Part shown: positions 30,001 through 41,700 of the stretch, piece by piece
Layout: each line of letters opens with the position of its first letter
How positions within the stretch are numbered: position 1 is the stretch's first letter
From: Ascidia mentula
Taxonomy: Eukaryota > Chordata > Ascidiacea > Phlebobranchia > Ascidiidae
Reading direction: 5' to 3'
NCBI GenBank assembly: GCA_947561715.1
Contig: OX387199.1
Coordinates: forward strand, 8,995,001 to 9,059,000
Length of the DNA: 64,000 bases
Notes under the pieces: model-generated
What the model saw: the letters and a program-made list of their open reading frames with translations, nothing else
Database searches by the model: none
What the model was told of the DNA's origin: nothing
Made by a program: the position numbers and the translations under genes

Positions 30001-33000
30001 AGAGACTGTGAAAACGTGCCTCTGTGACGTACGAGTAATAGCGTCCCAGCAATCCGATTCCCAGAAAGCCGAGATGAACGGAGAGAAGCCTACGACTCTC
30101 ATACCGCGGTGCCAAGCCGACGAGCGCCCATCAATAATGCACAGTAGGATCACGCCGGGCAATTAACGGCAGGCGCCTGCAAAAGTCTTGGCATTTTTCG
30201 AAGACTTTGGCTGTTGCGCGCGTATGCAAGGGATGCATGAACGCTTGGCGTCTGCATCGCAACACAAAGAAACAATATTTCCAGGGCTTATCCCCTTTTT
30301 GAACGGCCATTTCCAATAGTAAAACTTGGATAAGTTGGTTTAACCACGATTTATTGCGTTGGAAAATCTCCTCCCACACTTATCGTAAATATCTTGCCAC
30401 TTTCAGGTCTTATTACTGTCTGTAGACATCTGGAAAAAATCGGCGATACACGACAAGGAGATTGCCATCAGGCGCGTCGCAAGTGTTTCCAGGGTCACTC
30501 GACTTGTGAAGTGCAGCAAAAGTCTATTCTCGGTTTATTGCGCGTTTTCTCGGTGGACTTTCACGCAAATGCGAACAATGTTGAGAGATATGAATGTTGG
30601 TTCCTTGTTGTCATGACAGTTAACAATATCCTCGGTCGAAGCAAAAAAACGAGACTGATACTAAAATACTACATAAATTCTGGCTAACCCAAAGCTTCGT
30701 ATATGGATCCTGCCTTGCAAGCGTTGCAGCCAAATAGCGCTGAAAGTATTACTTTGTACTTACAGGATTACCAAAAAGATAAATATTTTCGCACAGCAAC
30801 CCTAAAAAGTGCACAGTGTTGGAGATGTCGATGCCAAACATAGACATCGTACATATAGTATTTGCTTACCCACCACTCATGGAACTGCAACGAATCAGTC
30901 CAATGATAATGCCAGTAAAGGAAATGAAACTAAAACAACAAAACTGACATTACAGCGAATTCTATATGCGGTCGATTACATAACGTTTCGCAGATATAGA
31001 CCCGGGTCTATGGAGTGGACGAACGTCAGTTTCGAAGAAAAATGGGAACTGATGGTGGTGACGCACCCCCAAATGCATGGAGAACCGAAAATATGATGGG
31101 TTACTGTCAAGGCGACCTTGGGGTCGTCACAGTGTCACAACACAAAATTGTATTTCCTCATCTAGATTCTCGCCAGTTAATGATCGATCACAATGCAGTG
31201 AGGTAAACGCAACTTTCACCTTTGTAGCCATAAATTAATTTACCATTCTCACGTCTAAACTGCGCTTTTAAGCACTGTTGCGTGGAAATAAGGCAGCACA
31301 AGGAGCTCTAACGCGTTTAAATGCAATATACAACGTAAAATGACACAACCTCAAACAGTAAATTCAATTTTGCTACGGACAAATGCTATCACAACATAGC
31401 CGGGTAGTAAACATACATCTGTCGCGGCGTCACAATTTCAAGCTGAATTTTGCATATTTTTTGAAAACCTGCTCCAAAAATACAGCTTCCATTCTATTTG
31501 GCCTACATACTATGCTGTGGGCCACCACCACGTGAAGCGACCTACTAAACCACCGGTCATACCAACGACTGAGATTGTGATAAATGATTACAAGAGGAAG
31601 ACAACAATATAAAAAAGTTCAAGACAGACCCATTGGCCGGCACCCCCTGTGGAAAGACAACGCTGGCTGGCAAACAAAGAGCGTTTGTTCAGCACATGGG
31701 GCAGCTCGTCTTGCTGTTTGCGCACGGTTTGTAACTGCGTTGTGTCGCGGTACAGTTTATTTCCACGGCCCTCCCCAATAAGCGAAAGCAAAACTAGTAA
31801 GGCAGACCTATCGCAATTGCATACAATATTTATTTTGTCCTCGCAAAATCGCCATGTTTTAAAGCCGAGACGTTTGGCTCTCCGACTTAAAACCTGTTCA
31901 AAGCACACATGAGATCATGAACTGTGAGTACATGGTTTGGAATTTACAAATTGTATTTTAGGGTTGATAAGTTGGCTGTGAACAGCAACCAAAAGTTTTT
32001 GGTTGGGAGGATAACGATTCAATGCCTGTAGTACAAATCAGACGCACAAAATTAATTTGATCCGCCACAGCCGGTTCACGCCAAAGAAGATTACGACAGT
32101 ATAAGCCATGTTCGCCTTCTGAAGTCCAGCAGATTTTGACAAGTGTAATCATGACGCAATTTCGCGCATGGCAGTTCGCAGCGTTCGTGAAATTTGGTCG
32201 TAAATCAATATATCAACAAGGCAAATCGCCAACTTTTCGACTCTAACGACCGCATTTTGTGGAACAGGAGATTAGGAAATGCACGCCAAACTCCCCTAAC
32301 CCACACGGACTTCGCATTTGTTGCCCAAGCCGAGTTGTTTCGTAACTTACCATTGTGGAACCATTGCGCTAGCAGCGCTAGGGGCGCGGTAATTAGCAAA
32401 CCGAACATCCGGCGATTGTCAAACTTTCTTATAAGGACACCACCCTCATTTAAAGGCGTTACTTCAGGCCTTGCTGGAAATTACGCTTGTCGACCAAGTC
32501 GAAACCAGCTCAGGGCTTCGGCTTACGGAATGTTAAGATATCAAGTGGAGGACGCGTTAAGCCTATCTTGCCGCGTGCCTTATCTGCGTAGCATACTGTC
32601 AATGAATAACCCCTGGCAGCGGATGTCCTTTTGATGGTATACGGCGCTGCCCGGGAGCTGATAACACGCCCAACTTGACTAAAGTATACACAATGACAGA
32701 AGTCGGACGCCTGCTGCAAGCACAAACGCTGCAATTTTTCGACTTTGTGTCATTTTTTCGTTATTTTGCAAAGGATGCATCGCAACGCGATCGGGTTCTA
32801 TATTGAGCTAGGTACAGATACGTAAAAATAAATGACTTTCATTGTGTTCAGTTTAACCCATGTGTTCCAAAATGTCCAAGCGACGGTTTACTGTCTTACC
32901 TGCGAATGGCAAAGTCATTGTCAAACACGTCAATGTCGTCCATGTTCATGACTTCAAATTACGATCCAAATAGCTTTTCAAGTCGGCAGACAGTTATAGC

Positions 33001-35751
33001 GCTATACAGACTTTCGCTAACCTCGACACAAACATAACCGCACTGGTCATTCCGGGAAGGCTCTTAGCAAATAGCCACTAAACTTTGATGCGGGGACTGT
33101 GACGGATAGGGCAATTGTAATTACTTCCAGTAAAAGGACGGCGCGTCACGACACACAGGGAGAATGACAGCACGATGCCATTAACTGGAATATTGTCAAC
33201 GACAGCAGTGCACATTTTGGCAAGATACACAGCCACGCGTATTGCAAATGCAGTTTAACGGGACGCACTGGACAGGGCAGAGCAACTTGGGCTTCTTAGG
33301 TCAGCTGACATGCTCTGTCGGCAGTTGTCAACAATGCGATTAGACTGGGAAATAAATACAAGCTGGAAATAGGGGATTTTAATGTCCCTGAATTGGTCTC
33401 GAACCCTCGTCACTGGCGCATCGATTGATGAACAGGGCTTTGGGTTGGTGTGGTATAAACATACAGACACACGTACATAACGGCTTCGCAAGAAAACGTG
33501 ACATTACTTTTGTTAACAAAAGGAGCGTCATCCGCAGGATTGCCAGCCAAGACATTACAGCGCATCAAGAGGACGCTGATCAAGTCAACGCCTCGTTTCG
33601 ACAACATCCCAAAATGCTTTTACTAGTTGCAACTAGTGGACAGCAATGAAAACGGGACCGAAATTGATATACATGAAAACGAATTTAGGGAATTTAGAAA
33701 CGTATTTCTCAGATGATATGCCAAACAAGTTTTCACTATTCACACAAAAAAACACATTAAAAGTGCTTTCTGTTTTTGGCTGCAGTTTAATACATACTAG
33801 CACACTGTCCAAAACTCTTATATGGAAAAAGAAAGTTTGGTCGCACTGCCAGACAACTGAGTTATGGCTAACCGGTTCTCCCATGGAAAAAGTATCACAG
33901 AAATAAAGTGAAAGTTTGCCAAAAGTCGCCCGCAGGGAATGGAGAGCAAGCGTTCGGACATGGCAACGAACCGCAAGTACATGCTGGCTTTCCACAGCGG
34001 AAGTCTTTGCGAATCACGCCGATTCTGGAAGTAGTATTGGGGAATCGTTGTTCAACGGCCTGTACTGTTCACTAAAACGCCGGTTCTGTTGGTTGACTGT
34101 TCTGCCTTGGTTTAATTTTGATTGGTTCTCCATAATTGACCGGCTAATTGGCCATGATTGACACCCTTCACTGGGATAACTGCCAGTAAATGGCATGACG
34201 CAGAGACGGTCAGACTACACGGACACAGTGGGCAAGTTACAACAAAAAACACACTTTAAGTTTGTTAAAGTCATAAGGCATCATTGACTTCGCCTAAAAC
34301 ACTTGTTTCAAATAATCTCAAACCTCAACAAAGCATGTGAAAATGCTTCTAATATATATATGGACTGATTGCATGAATAAGTAATTTTGGTAGAAACTGA
34401 CATATCTATCATCACTGGAGTGAAAAGCTGGTCTGATATTCTGAACAGAGACCAGCACTGGATGAATGATGGACAACAGTGGTCTGGGCAATACCACATT
34501 ATAAATACACATGCACAAACATGCCCCAAAATGCTTTGGCCTTATTCAGCAAAGTAACATGACTGGTTCTTTGAAGTAGCAATTAGTCACACAGTCAACT
34601 GATTTTTTGGCAAGGGAAAAGCCCCAACTACTCACCAGGAATAAGGCAGGAACATTGAACCCTGAATGAAGACAGAGCCACACATAAGAATATACCAACA
34701 TCTGCATGGGTCGTCCTTTCTGCAATGTATATAAATAAGACTGGTGAATGGTTAGAAGTTTCCTGAAGTGGATAACTTTTAGGATAAGCTTTGTCATGTG
34801 CAAAAGAGAGTTTTTATGATGGCTTCATGTTTATAAACTCATGCCTTTCAGTCCTATTGTAGAATTTACAACAGTATCTGCAGTGTTTTACAATTAAGTA
34901 CAATAGTAGCAGTGAAACATTATGGACAACTACAGCATGTCACACAGACCATACATTCACATCAAATGATCAATGTACAAATCTCATTTAAAAAGCATAA
35001 CTTCAAACAACTATAACCATATTTGTACAAATGCACTTCCACAACAAAGGGCTTGGAATACTTTACCTGTACAGAATTTCATTTGCATTATGGGTCTCAT
35101 AACGTGCCAAAGTGCAGATTGCTCGAAGACTCTGCTCTTTAAGGCTGGAAAGTGACTCCAAGCGACAGAGGGAAGAATATATGACACTCAGTTCCTATAA
35201 ATAATAATACTAGTTAAACATTGCTGGCAGTGGTGGAACCATGGTACATGTGTTGTGATGACAATTGATAAGGTCAATGAGAAGTTCAGTTTTCAGTAGT
35301 CCCAGTTTTCAGTAGTCCAATAAAATGAAAAATCGGTTGATCAGAAATTAAAGTTTTATTTAACCATTTTTCTCTGCTAACAACAAGAGCACAATTTTTT
35401 TTTTTGAGTCTATCTGTCTATATGTTCATTAGCAGTAGGTGCAAACATTTTGAATTTACAAACACACATATGTCTTTTATGATATAATGTATCTAAACAT
35501 GAAACCCTAGCTGACTGTGTGGGGCTATTAATGTGAATAAAGCTATGTGTTATGCACCTATATGTTACGTAACACTCGAAAACTACTGCATGAAGACAAA
35601 TTATTATAGTGCACCTGCAAAATGAAACAATTGACGAATTGCTTTTTTGGTATATGTATCACAAAACAACCATTCTTACCCTGTCAGTCCTTTTCTTGGA
35701 TGGAGTGCGAAGAGCAAAGAGCAATTCTTTGTCCACACTTCCAAGAGACAT
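1..35751 (-). CDS. RAPGEF2: PDZ-GEF: Rap guanine nucleotide exchange factor, RAPGEF2/6 type (3' end beyond window)
   Basis: Membrane-associated exchange factor expected to load GTP on Rap1/Rap2 at junctions and endosomes. I assembled 32 coding exons whose phases all agree, giving at least 1,899 codons without a stop. Domain order is that of vertebrate RapGEF2/6: cNMP-binding 1 (about residues 25-145), cNMP-binding 2 (249-400), REM/RasGEF-N (400-514), PDZ (514-595), RA (757-837), catalytic RasGEF (837-1075), then a Ser/Pro/His-rich tail. The start at 35,751 opens a 24-codon exon that aligns with the vertebrate N-terminus. The second cNMP domain lacks the phosphate-binding Arg of true cAMP sensors, as in vertebrate members, so direct cAMP binding is doubtful. 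Exon coordinates are in the block entries. Orthology to RAPGEF2 versus RAPGEF6 cannot be separated; one pre-duplication gene is expected in a tunicate. Identity is near certain, individual exon edges less so. Confidence 0.95.
4190..4195 (-). terminator. Putative poly(A) signal for the short PDZ-GEF isoform
   Basis: AATAAA on the minus strand about 90 nt downstream of the stop codon at 4,286, suitably placed to end the alternative terminal exon. Confidence 0.4.
4286..5199 (-). CDS. RAPGEF2: Alternative terminal exon of the PDZ-GEF (short isoform)
   Basis: A 914-nt open exon lies inside the 5,790-3,640 intron. Its acceptor (CAG at 5,202-5,200) is preceded by pyrimidines, and its phase fits exon 27, which ends with one base of a codon. 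It adds 303 residues beginning [18 protein letters not shown] and stops with TGA at 4,286. The content is Pro/Ser/Arg-rich like the normal tail but otherwise different. I found no good internal donor that would rejoin exon 28, and an AATAAA (minus, 4,195-4,190) lies about 90 nt past the stop. Splicing here would give a protein of about 1,519 residues instead of more than 1,899. Inference from sequence only; the exon could instead be retained intron with chance coding potential, but its length and composition argue against that. Confidence 0.6.
7065..12987 (-). other. RAPGEF2: PDZ-GEF exons 16-26: RA and catalytic RasGEF domains
   Basis: Exons (minus): 12,987-12,900; 12,643-12,584 (a 60-nt microexon); 11,016-10,835; 10,577-10,426; 10,196-10,111; 9,853-9,745; 9,663-9,546; 8,536-8,386; 7,865-7,654; 7,568-7,445; 7,273-7,065. 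The RA domain reads [20 protein letters not shown]. Catalytic-domain landmarks are [49 protein letters not shown] and [12 protein letters not shown], the usual RasGEF conserved regions in the usual order. The ion-pair helix and catalytic helix segments look intact, so exchange activity is expected. The last exon ends with a basic [13 protein letters not shown] segment shared with the vertebrate protein. Confidence 0.94.
13232..17513 (-). other. RAPGEF2: PDZ-GEF exons 5-15: linker, second cNMP-binding domain, REM and PDZ
   Basis: Exons (minus): 17,513-17,382; 17,202-17,092; 16,769-16,625; 16,440-16,304; 15,851-15,690; 15,369-15,217; 15,098-14,937; 14,484-14,305; 13,952-13,829; 13,632-13,516; 13,390-13,232. 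Recognisable landmarks are [16 protein letters not shown] and [14 protein letters not shown] (cNMP-binding 2), [10 protein letters not shown] and [12 protein letters not shown] (REM), and [11 protein letters not shown] followed by [14 protein letters not shown] (PDZ). Each matches the vertebrate protein by eye. The intron between the two PDZ exons starts with GC rather than GT. Introns are 100-900 bp, AT-rich and CpG-poor. Confidence 0.93.
26221..26300. repeat. Two 34-bp direct repeats, 46-bp period
   Basis: The block TTTCTCAGAT...CCTATAAACC occurs at 26,221-26,254 and again at 26,267-26,300 with two mismatches. Isolated duplication in intron 3 of the PDZ-GEF. Confidence 0.75.
28393..28418. 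repeat. Short perfect inverted repeat
   Basis: AAGAACCG and CGGTTCTT flank a 10-base loop, an 8-bp stem inside the large intron. Function unknown; could be chance. Confidence 0.4.
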
Positions 35752-36829
35752 CTCTTTCGCTTATAATCCAACTCAATGTTTGAGCATGAGTTTGGTATTT
35801 TGAACGTCATCCAGGCATTATACTCCGTGTTTGAATAATCATTGTCAGTGCATGACAGATACAGTGTTTAATATTGATGTAAATTCTGTGCTTAACTACC
35901 AAATAAAAATCCACAAAAAGTATACTCAAATGAAATTGTCTTTCAGCATGTATAACATGACCCACCATAAGGATATAATGATACCTTTACCAACTGTGTA
36001 AAAGGTACATATGCATACTTTGGAAAGGACAAAGCTGATTAAACATGCAAAATTGACACATTGCAATCGACTTTGTTGGTCACATCGTATATACTTATAT
36101 TTAAATTGACTGCACTGAAGACACTTGAACTGCACCACATTATGCTACGCTAACCAAAACAATTCAAGAAAAACCACACACAAGGAAACGTGTGGAACAG
36201 ATTGAGCGACGTCACTTGTTAGTCATGCACCAAGCTTCCTTATGTTTGTATACCTAAAACAAAGATATGATGCAGCATAAAAAATTATCAAAACAGCACT
36301 ACCACTTTGTGTATCATTTAGAAAGTGCCATAAGTTATTTGCAAAGCTATTGCAAGGAAGATAATATAAATTGCAATCCAATATTTTTAGCCTAAAATTT
36401 TGACGTCACAGTGAAACTAGGCAATAACAAACAAATCAGCACATTACTTGAAGTTGAGATAGATTTATGTCTATCCTTACAGTTTTCAGTAGCTTTTGTG
36501 TGGGTATATACAAATGCATGTACATTGAGTGATGCATCCGGTGTGCATAGCTTAAATAAGTACTGAGAAGGCTACCACCCATCTGGGCATAGGAAAGTCA
36601 CATTTCCTTTCCAGATTGCCAAAGCAGCATGCTTACAAAGCTATGAAAGAACTTTTTTCACAATCACTCAATTGACAGACTGCCGACATAAGAATTGCCC
36701 GGGTCAACAGCCTGTTGCACTGAACATTCTAATGAGCCTAATGAAACAAGTAATGTACATATTTTACTGTAAGTGGGCCAACATGCTGGTGCGAAAATAT
36801 TTCTACTGTTACAAGACAGTGGGTGTAAG

Positions 36830-37261
36830 CATAGGCGCCTAGTTTTCATTTTTCCAGGGGGGGCGGCTATGTTATGACGTCAGAATTTGATACTATGACG
36901 TCATCAAGTATCGAAAAATTGTGTTTGAATTTCAATACATGAGGCGTATTAGCCAAAAGGGCGGCGTTAACAATAAACACACGAGATCAGTCTACGACAC
37001 GACCAATAAGTACCTGTTGGCATATCATACTGCGAGACTGACGTTGCAACAACCGATGTCAGCTACGCAAGCGAAACTAGGTTAACATATTTTGTGTGCG
37101 TCGCGTAAGAAACACATTGTTTTTAGGTCTTTTTTCTTCGAACGTTACAAATACCACGAATTACAAGGTGCGGACAGACGCGCAGAAAAGCCACTTGTGT
37201 TTTTTTTTAAAAAACCTGGGGGGGCGCCGCCCCCCCTGCCCCCCCGGACTAGGCGCCTATG
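36830..37261. mobile_element. Non-autonomous hAT-type element (MITE) with 8-bp target duplication
   Basis: The 432-bp element begins CATAGGCGCCTAG and ends CTAGGCGCCTATG, forming terminal inverted repeats with G-rich/C-rich subterminal tracts (36,856-36,866 and 37,218-37,246). It is flanked on both sides by GGTGTAAG (36,822-36,829 and 37,262-37,269), a perfect 8-bp duplication as made by hAT transposases. No transposase frame remains. The intact duplication suggests fairly recent insertion. Two TGACGTCA palindromes lie near its left end. Confidence 0.85.
36875..36903. promoter_or_regulatory. Twin CRE palindromes inside the MITE
   Basis: TGACGTCA at 36,875-36,882 and 36,896-36,903, starts exactly 21 bp apart (two helical turns), about 1.1 kb upstream of the PDZ-GEF start codon. 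CREB/ATF proteins bind this palindrome; function here is inferred. Confidence 0.45.
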
Positions 37262-38816
37262 GGTGTAAGTGCTGTATGTCATATTTCCAATGATAACAAA
37301 ATACATATCATGTTAATTTAATTAATTTTAAGCGTAAATGACCCAACAACAACAAAGTAAGCAACATGCCCTAATGCCAGTATTGATCAAGCTGGTAGTT
37401 GATGTGTTAAGAAAATAGTACTTAAACATATATATGTAAATATTGTAGGTCATTACCCAATCAATCAATCAATCAGTTTATGACATTTCTTTTATTTTTT
37501 GGCATAGCAAGCTTAAAAGAATGTCATAAAAAGATTGATTTTTATATTTTTGGCACAGCAAGAATTTTATCTGGTGGTAAGCCTGTATTACCACAACAGT
37601 TTCGGCCACATAAGGTGGCATGTCACCACAAACCAAAACTAATTACTTTGAAATGAAACATTATTTTTATAATGTCATGTCAGATTCACCATAAATTCAT
37701 GTACAACCATGACAAACATATACAGAAAGCAAGATGTTTTCGCTGGTTACATATTAACCAACATTTGTGTCCTTAACTAAACATTACTCTATTCACCTTT
37801 GTGTTGTCATCAAATGAAATCAGTTCAGAAATCAACCATAACATAAGACAAAGAAACACTATGCTAGATACGTATTTAGGTTTGTCAATTTTGCAATATC
37901 AAGTGGAAGAAATTAGAAATGTTGTAAGGCAAAATAACAAAAAGCAGGTTTGTAGGCAAAACATTTTATAAAAGATTACATGATATCTACATGTGGATCT
38001 TGTAAGAACTATATGCCTCTCACATTCACGACTTGTTCAAACACATACCTTCAAGCGGGGAGCGCAACATACACGACGCACAAGCACAACACTCTCACTC
38101 TCAGTCTCTCACTCAGCAGTTATGACTTCAGCTGATCGATTTAACCTGTCACATAACATTGCTAAAAAGAAATAATTGGTTTACATATCTTGAGTTACGC
38201 TAGAGAGAGCTTAATTTCATACGGTAAGTAATAACACTGCATTAGTTTTAAAATTTGCGCACAAATGTTGTTTTCCTCACAACACCACACTCCAGTAACC
38301 TTGCAAGCTAACTGAATGCTGATGTCTGAGCTGTTACGTCACAATGCGCGCCTACTCGCTCTAGCGGCAAAATTCATTTTGTAAATGGCAATCCTAAAAA
38401 TAGTACCGGTATACAATTTGTATTCCGTCTTGCAGCTACAGTAAATTGAATGCAGTGTTTTCAGTATCACCTTTCATTAGCCTTTTTTAAATTTTGCGAA
38501 AAACGTTTGGTAAGAAAATAATTGTGGGCCCGAATAAAATATGGTGCTTAGGTTTAATTTGATCGAAAAAATCGTAATTTTCGTGATGCTTAACAACGCC
38601 ATTAATAAGCATTTTCGCCACAACTATAAACATACAATAAAACCACAGAAAAGAAAAAAAAATCATCACTACATTGACTTACAATTGTTGCTACGGAACG
38701 ACATTTTGTTCCCATTCATGTTCACTTGCCTCAGTAGCTTCACAGCCACTTCTCCCCACAAACCTAGAAGCATCGGAGGCGAAACTACATGTTCGAAACA
38801 TTTGGATTTGTGAAAA

Positions 38817-41700
38817 ATGACTGCAATTAGTTTTGTTCAAAGGACAGCATTAATTCTGCTTGTTGGCGCGATTATGGTTCCCGCAAGTGGTGACAGAACT
38901 ATAATTGACACTGCAGTTATTTACGATAACTTTTACCAGCCTTCGTTGCCTAGTTTTTACGAAGCCATCAATGAATCTCCGTTGACCGTCAACTTAAAAG
39001 TGTTTTTTCAAGACGACATGACGAACATAGTTGGTAAGTCAAGTTTTTGTTTTAGAACTTATTAATCTTTTGGGGAAACAGCGATTTTTATTTATTCTGT
39101 AGACTAAGCTTATATGTTCTTAATTTTACGCTCGTACATTTGCTCCACAGAAATGGTAACAGCTGCTAAAGTCTCAAGTCTTTTCATTTTGGCAAAACAT
39201 ATAAACTGCACCGCAATGATCGAACTCAAACAGGCAGTTACAGTGTTCTTCATAGGAATGATTCGAGACGTAAGCTTTTACCGAAATTTTTTTTTCTATA
39301 TTTGGTTCCAATGGACATGCACAAATATACCTTTTCTCATGTTTTGGTCACCGCTTAATGACCTGTGCAGCACTGCGAGCCAGGAGATGACTTCATGATG
39401 TATATGTTCCCATCGCACTTCGACGTAATGATGGCAATGTACGACGCAATCGAAAAGTACGAATGGAAGACTGCTGCGGTTTTCTATGACAGAAATGAAG
39501 GTAATGGTGATGTGCGTTTTTATCAGGCAGTGAGAGTTACCAAATACAGGTTTGGCACCTTGAACAAAACAAAATGCTTCTCATTGATAAGTAAAGTTAA
39601 AAATGTATGGCATGTTGGCGTTTTATTCAATCTGTGAACAATTACACGAAAACGTGAAATGTGGACAGAAAAACTGCGATGATATGAGATAATTTCCTTT
39701 TTAGTGAGAAACCTCTTTTGTTGATTTTCAGAACTGGCGTTTGGATATCAGGACTTGGATTTAGCGAGACAGCGAGGCATCAATCTGAAGGTCTGGGTAA
39801 TACCGGAGGATCAAGAAAAAATGTGGTCAATATTAAAGGTAGACTTCACATACAAATTGCGCACCCACAAAACTCTCTTTCTTCTGCAATTCGTGTTGTT
39901 TTACTGGGCCTTCACTTACAAAAGTTGCCATAGAGCCGTCCCGCCATATGATATTCGCCGAGATCTACGCACAGGCTGCCATGGTGCCAGAAGCAACTGC
40001 CCGATAATTGGTCACGCCATTACCCCTCATGTTTGGCACCTTAGCGTAATTTAATCCATCGGAATTCTGATTACTTACTGCCATGTATGGACTGATAATG
40101 CATAAACACCTCCAAAAAAATTGACCAATAAGCACTAAATTTATGTATTTTGTTAGTCGGTTCGTCTCCTTGGCTACCGTACGTACATTCTCATATGTGA
40201 CCACAAGATTGCAACGTCCGTCCTTACCAAAGCTGTCTTCCTGTCTATGGTCAGCGAGGTGAATCATTGGTTCTTGCCAAACATCGTAAGTGATTTTTCT
40301 GTAGAAAGTGGATGTTTTTAATTTTCGTCGGCATAAAGTTGCCTCAATTGATATTTTGTAGCGAGTTAGCCTGATTTGTGCTAAATGTATTAGGTCACGG
40401 CGTAACCTGTAATTTTCTCAATGCACAATTCATTGTCTTTCTGATCTTCAACTGTATTGGGTTCTGTGTTTCTAACCATTCACAATTCGCTATGTACGCT
40501 ACACATATCCGTTGACTGTTCCATGTATTGGCAAAGAAGTCAATCGCAGGCTTTGTTTTCTTGATTTTTAATTCAAATTTACAATGAAGACAAAAAAGCA
40601 TGACCAGTGTACGAATGTAGAATGTGTATCAATGGTGCATTGTTACTTTTGTCTTTACCCAAAAATCCAAAACAACGATTGGAATATTTCGTGTAAAAGG
40701 AAACCCACCCGCTGCTTTTGCAAGATTTCTTGGAGTCCAGCGTGAGGTTGACTGTTATCAGTGCCAAAACCATCCGAGAGATTTTAGAGGAAGATTACTT
40801 AATAAACTTGCCGGAACGCGAAACTAGGGACGACATGATAAAAGGTAAAAATCCTTTTGACCAAGAAACCGTTACATTTTCATTATGCAATGAATTCAAA
40901 ATTCGTCAGTGAGTAATTGTGATATTTTTAATGTAGGTTTGTGCTTTTATAAAGGTTTGCTTACAAAAGTTTTTTATTGTATCTATGAAATTTGAATAGT
41001 TCTGTTACCAAACCTATTGGCATTGTAACGAATAAAGTAAATGCAATGCGTTTGTTTCCAATAAAGATTCAATTGTTCTGCGGCGAACGCCTGCATTAAG
41101 TGTTTCTGTGTAATATTATCATGTCCAATAATTTGATTCTAGTTGTCACCAGGGATGCCCTACAGCGAATCGGGCAATCTTGTCATGCTGCAATATCCAT
41201 CGGTTGCTTTGACATACCGTTGTCAGACGACAGTCAATGTGGAATTGACCAGGGCGCAAAAAGCTTTTCTGAAGGCTCAGTAAGTGTTTTTGGTGGTATC
41301 GCCGTATAAAACACATTGATTTATCGCCGTATAAAACACATTGATTGTGTGTGTAACCAAGTGCTGTATAAGTATCTCTGAAATACGGTCACATTAACAA
41401 TAGTATTATAAAATTTATCAATACCGTTTCTTCATTCGTCTCACATAAATAATTACATTTGTTTGTTTGATAAACATAAAAATTTCAATGTTGACAAAGA
41501 TAAGCTTAGGCGCGCGACGTATGATGCACAGCTATTGGTTGGAGATAAGGCGTTTTGCTGTAAAACAACTGTTTTACACGCAGTATTATTCTATTGGGAC
41601 ATGCACGGAACTGTATATGCGAGGGCTGAAAGAAATTGGTCCAACTAGGATTGAGTTTCTTGAACATCACTTGGGCAACGAGAAAGGAGTCATGTCATTG
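38817..41700 (+). other. Receptor exons 1-8: signal peptide and amino-terminal domain
   Basis: Exons (plus): 38,817-39,033; 39,151-39,269; 39,371-39,500; 39,732-39,838; 40,157-40,285; 40,700-40,844; 41,153-41,279; 41,505-41,700. Phases agree throughout (1,0,1,0,0,1,2,0). The encoded region has the periodic beta/alpha pattern of a periplasmic-binding-protein-like domain (for example YEWKTAAVFYDRNE and GINLKVWVIPEDQ) but no residue pattern that assigns a subfamily. Exons 6 and 8 have weak polypyrimidine tracts, so their acceptors are the least certain. Confidence 0.75.

Larger units (their letters stand above)
18462..34635 (-). other. Intron 3 of the PDZ-GEF: 16-kb CpG-rich gene-free block
   Basis: Donor CCTG|GTGAGT at 34,635 and acceptor TTTTGCAG|C at 18,462 bound this intron. 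From about 18,480 to 34,240 the texture differs from the flanks: CG dinucleotides are frequent, poly(A/T) runs are fewer, and no spliceable coding exon, tRNA or transposase was recognised on either strand. The longest open frames (about 130-150 codons, for example near 25,990, 29,500 and 32,190) look like chance frames. Small items seen are a 34-bp direct repeat at 26,221-26,300, an inverted repeat at 28,393-28,418 and a possible hAT terminus near 27,840. The rest holds nothing I can name. It may be an unmethylated regulatory domain or an assembly insertion. Confidence 0.7.
18386..35751 (-). other. RAPGEF2: PDZ-GEF exons 1-4: N-terminus and first cNMP-binding domain
   Basis: Exons (minus): 35,751-35,680, 35,194-35,067, 34,719-34,636 and 18,461-18,386, with phases 0, 2, 2 and 0 in agreement. 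The protein reads [14 protein letters not shown] at the start. Exon 2 aligns with the vertebrate segment around IVYSYLHGMEALSNLRE, exon 3 carries [19 protein letters not shown], and exon 4 [20 protein letters not shown]. Exons 3 and 4 are separated by the 16-kb intron but join in frame within one conserved domain, so the gene really spans it unless the assembly is wrong. No 5' untranslated exon could be identified upstream of 35,751. Confidence 0.9.
35752..38816. other. Divergent intergenic region between PDZ-GEF and the receptor gene
   Basis: Three kilobases separate the start codons of two divergently transcribed genes and must hold both promoters. Seen in it: a palindromic CRE (TGACGTCA) at 36,411-36,418, a hAT-type MITE at 36,830-37,261 with two more CREs, a (CAAT/CAATC)n tract near 37,460, and a CT-rich stretch at 38,080-38,115. 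The last 500 bp before 38,817 contains a CpG-bearing segment (38,330-38,380) that could be the receptor promoter. No protein-coding exon recognised. Confidence 0.6.

Noticed and set aside
32194-32634. 146-codon plus-strand open frame in the large intron
   Set aside because: No domain or exon signals; consistent with random open frames in GC-richer DNA.
37459-37480. CRISPR-like or regulatory repeat (CAATCAATCAATC)
   Set aside because: Simple microsatellite in a eukaryotic genome; no spacer structure.
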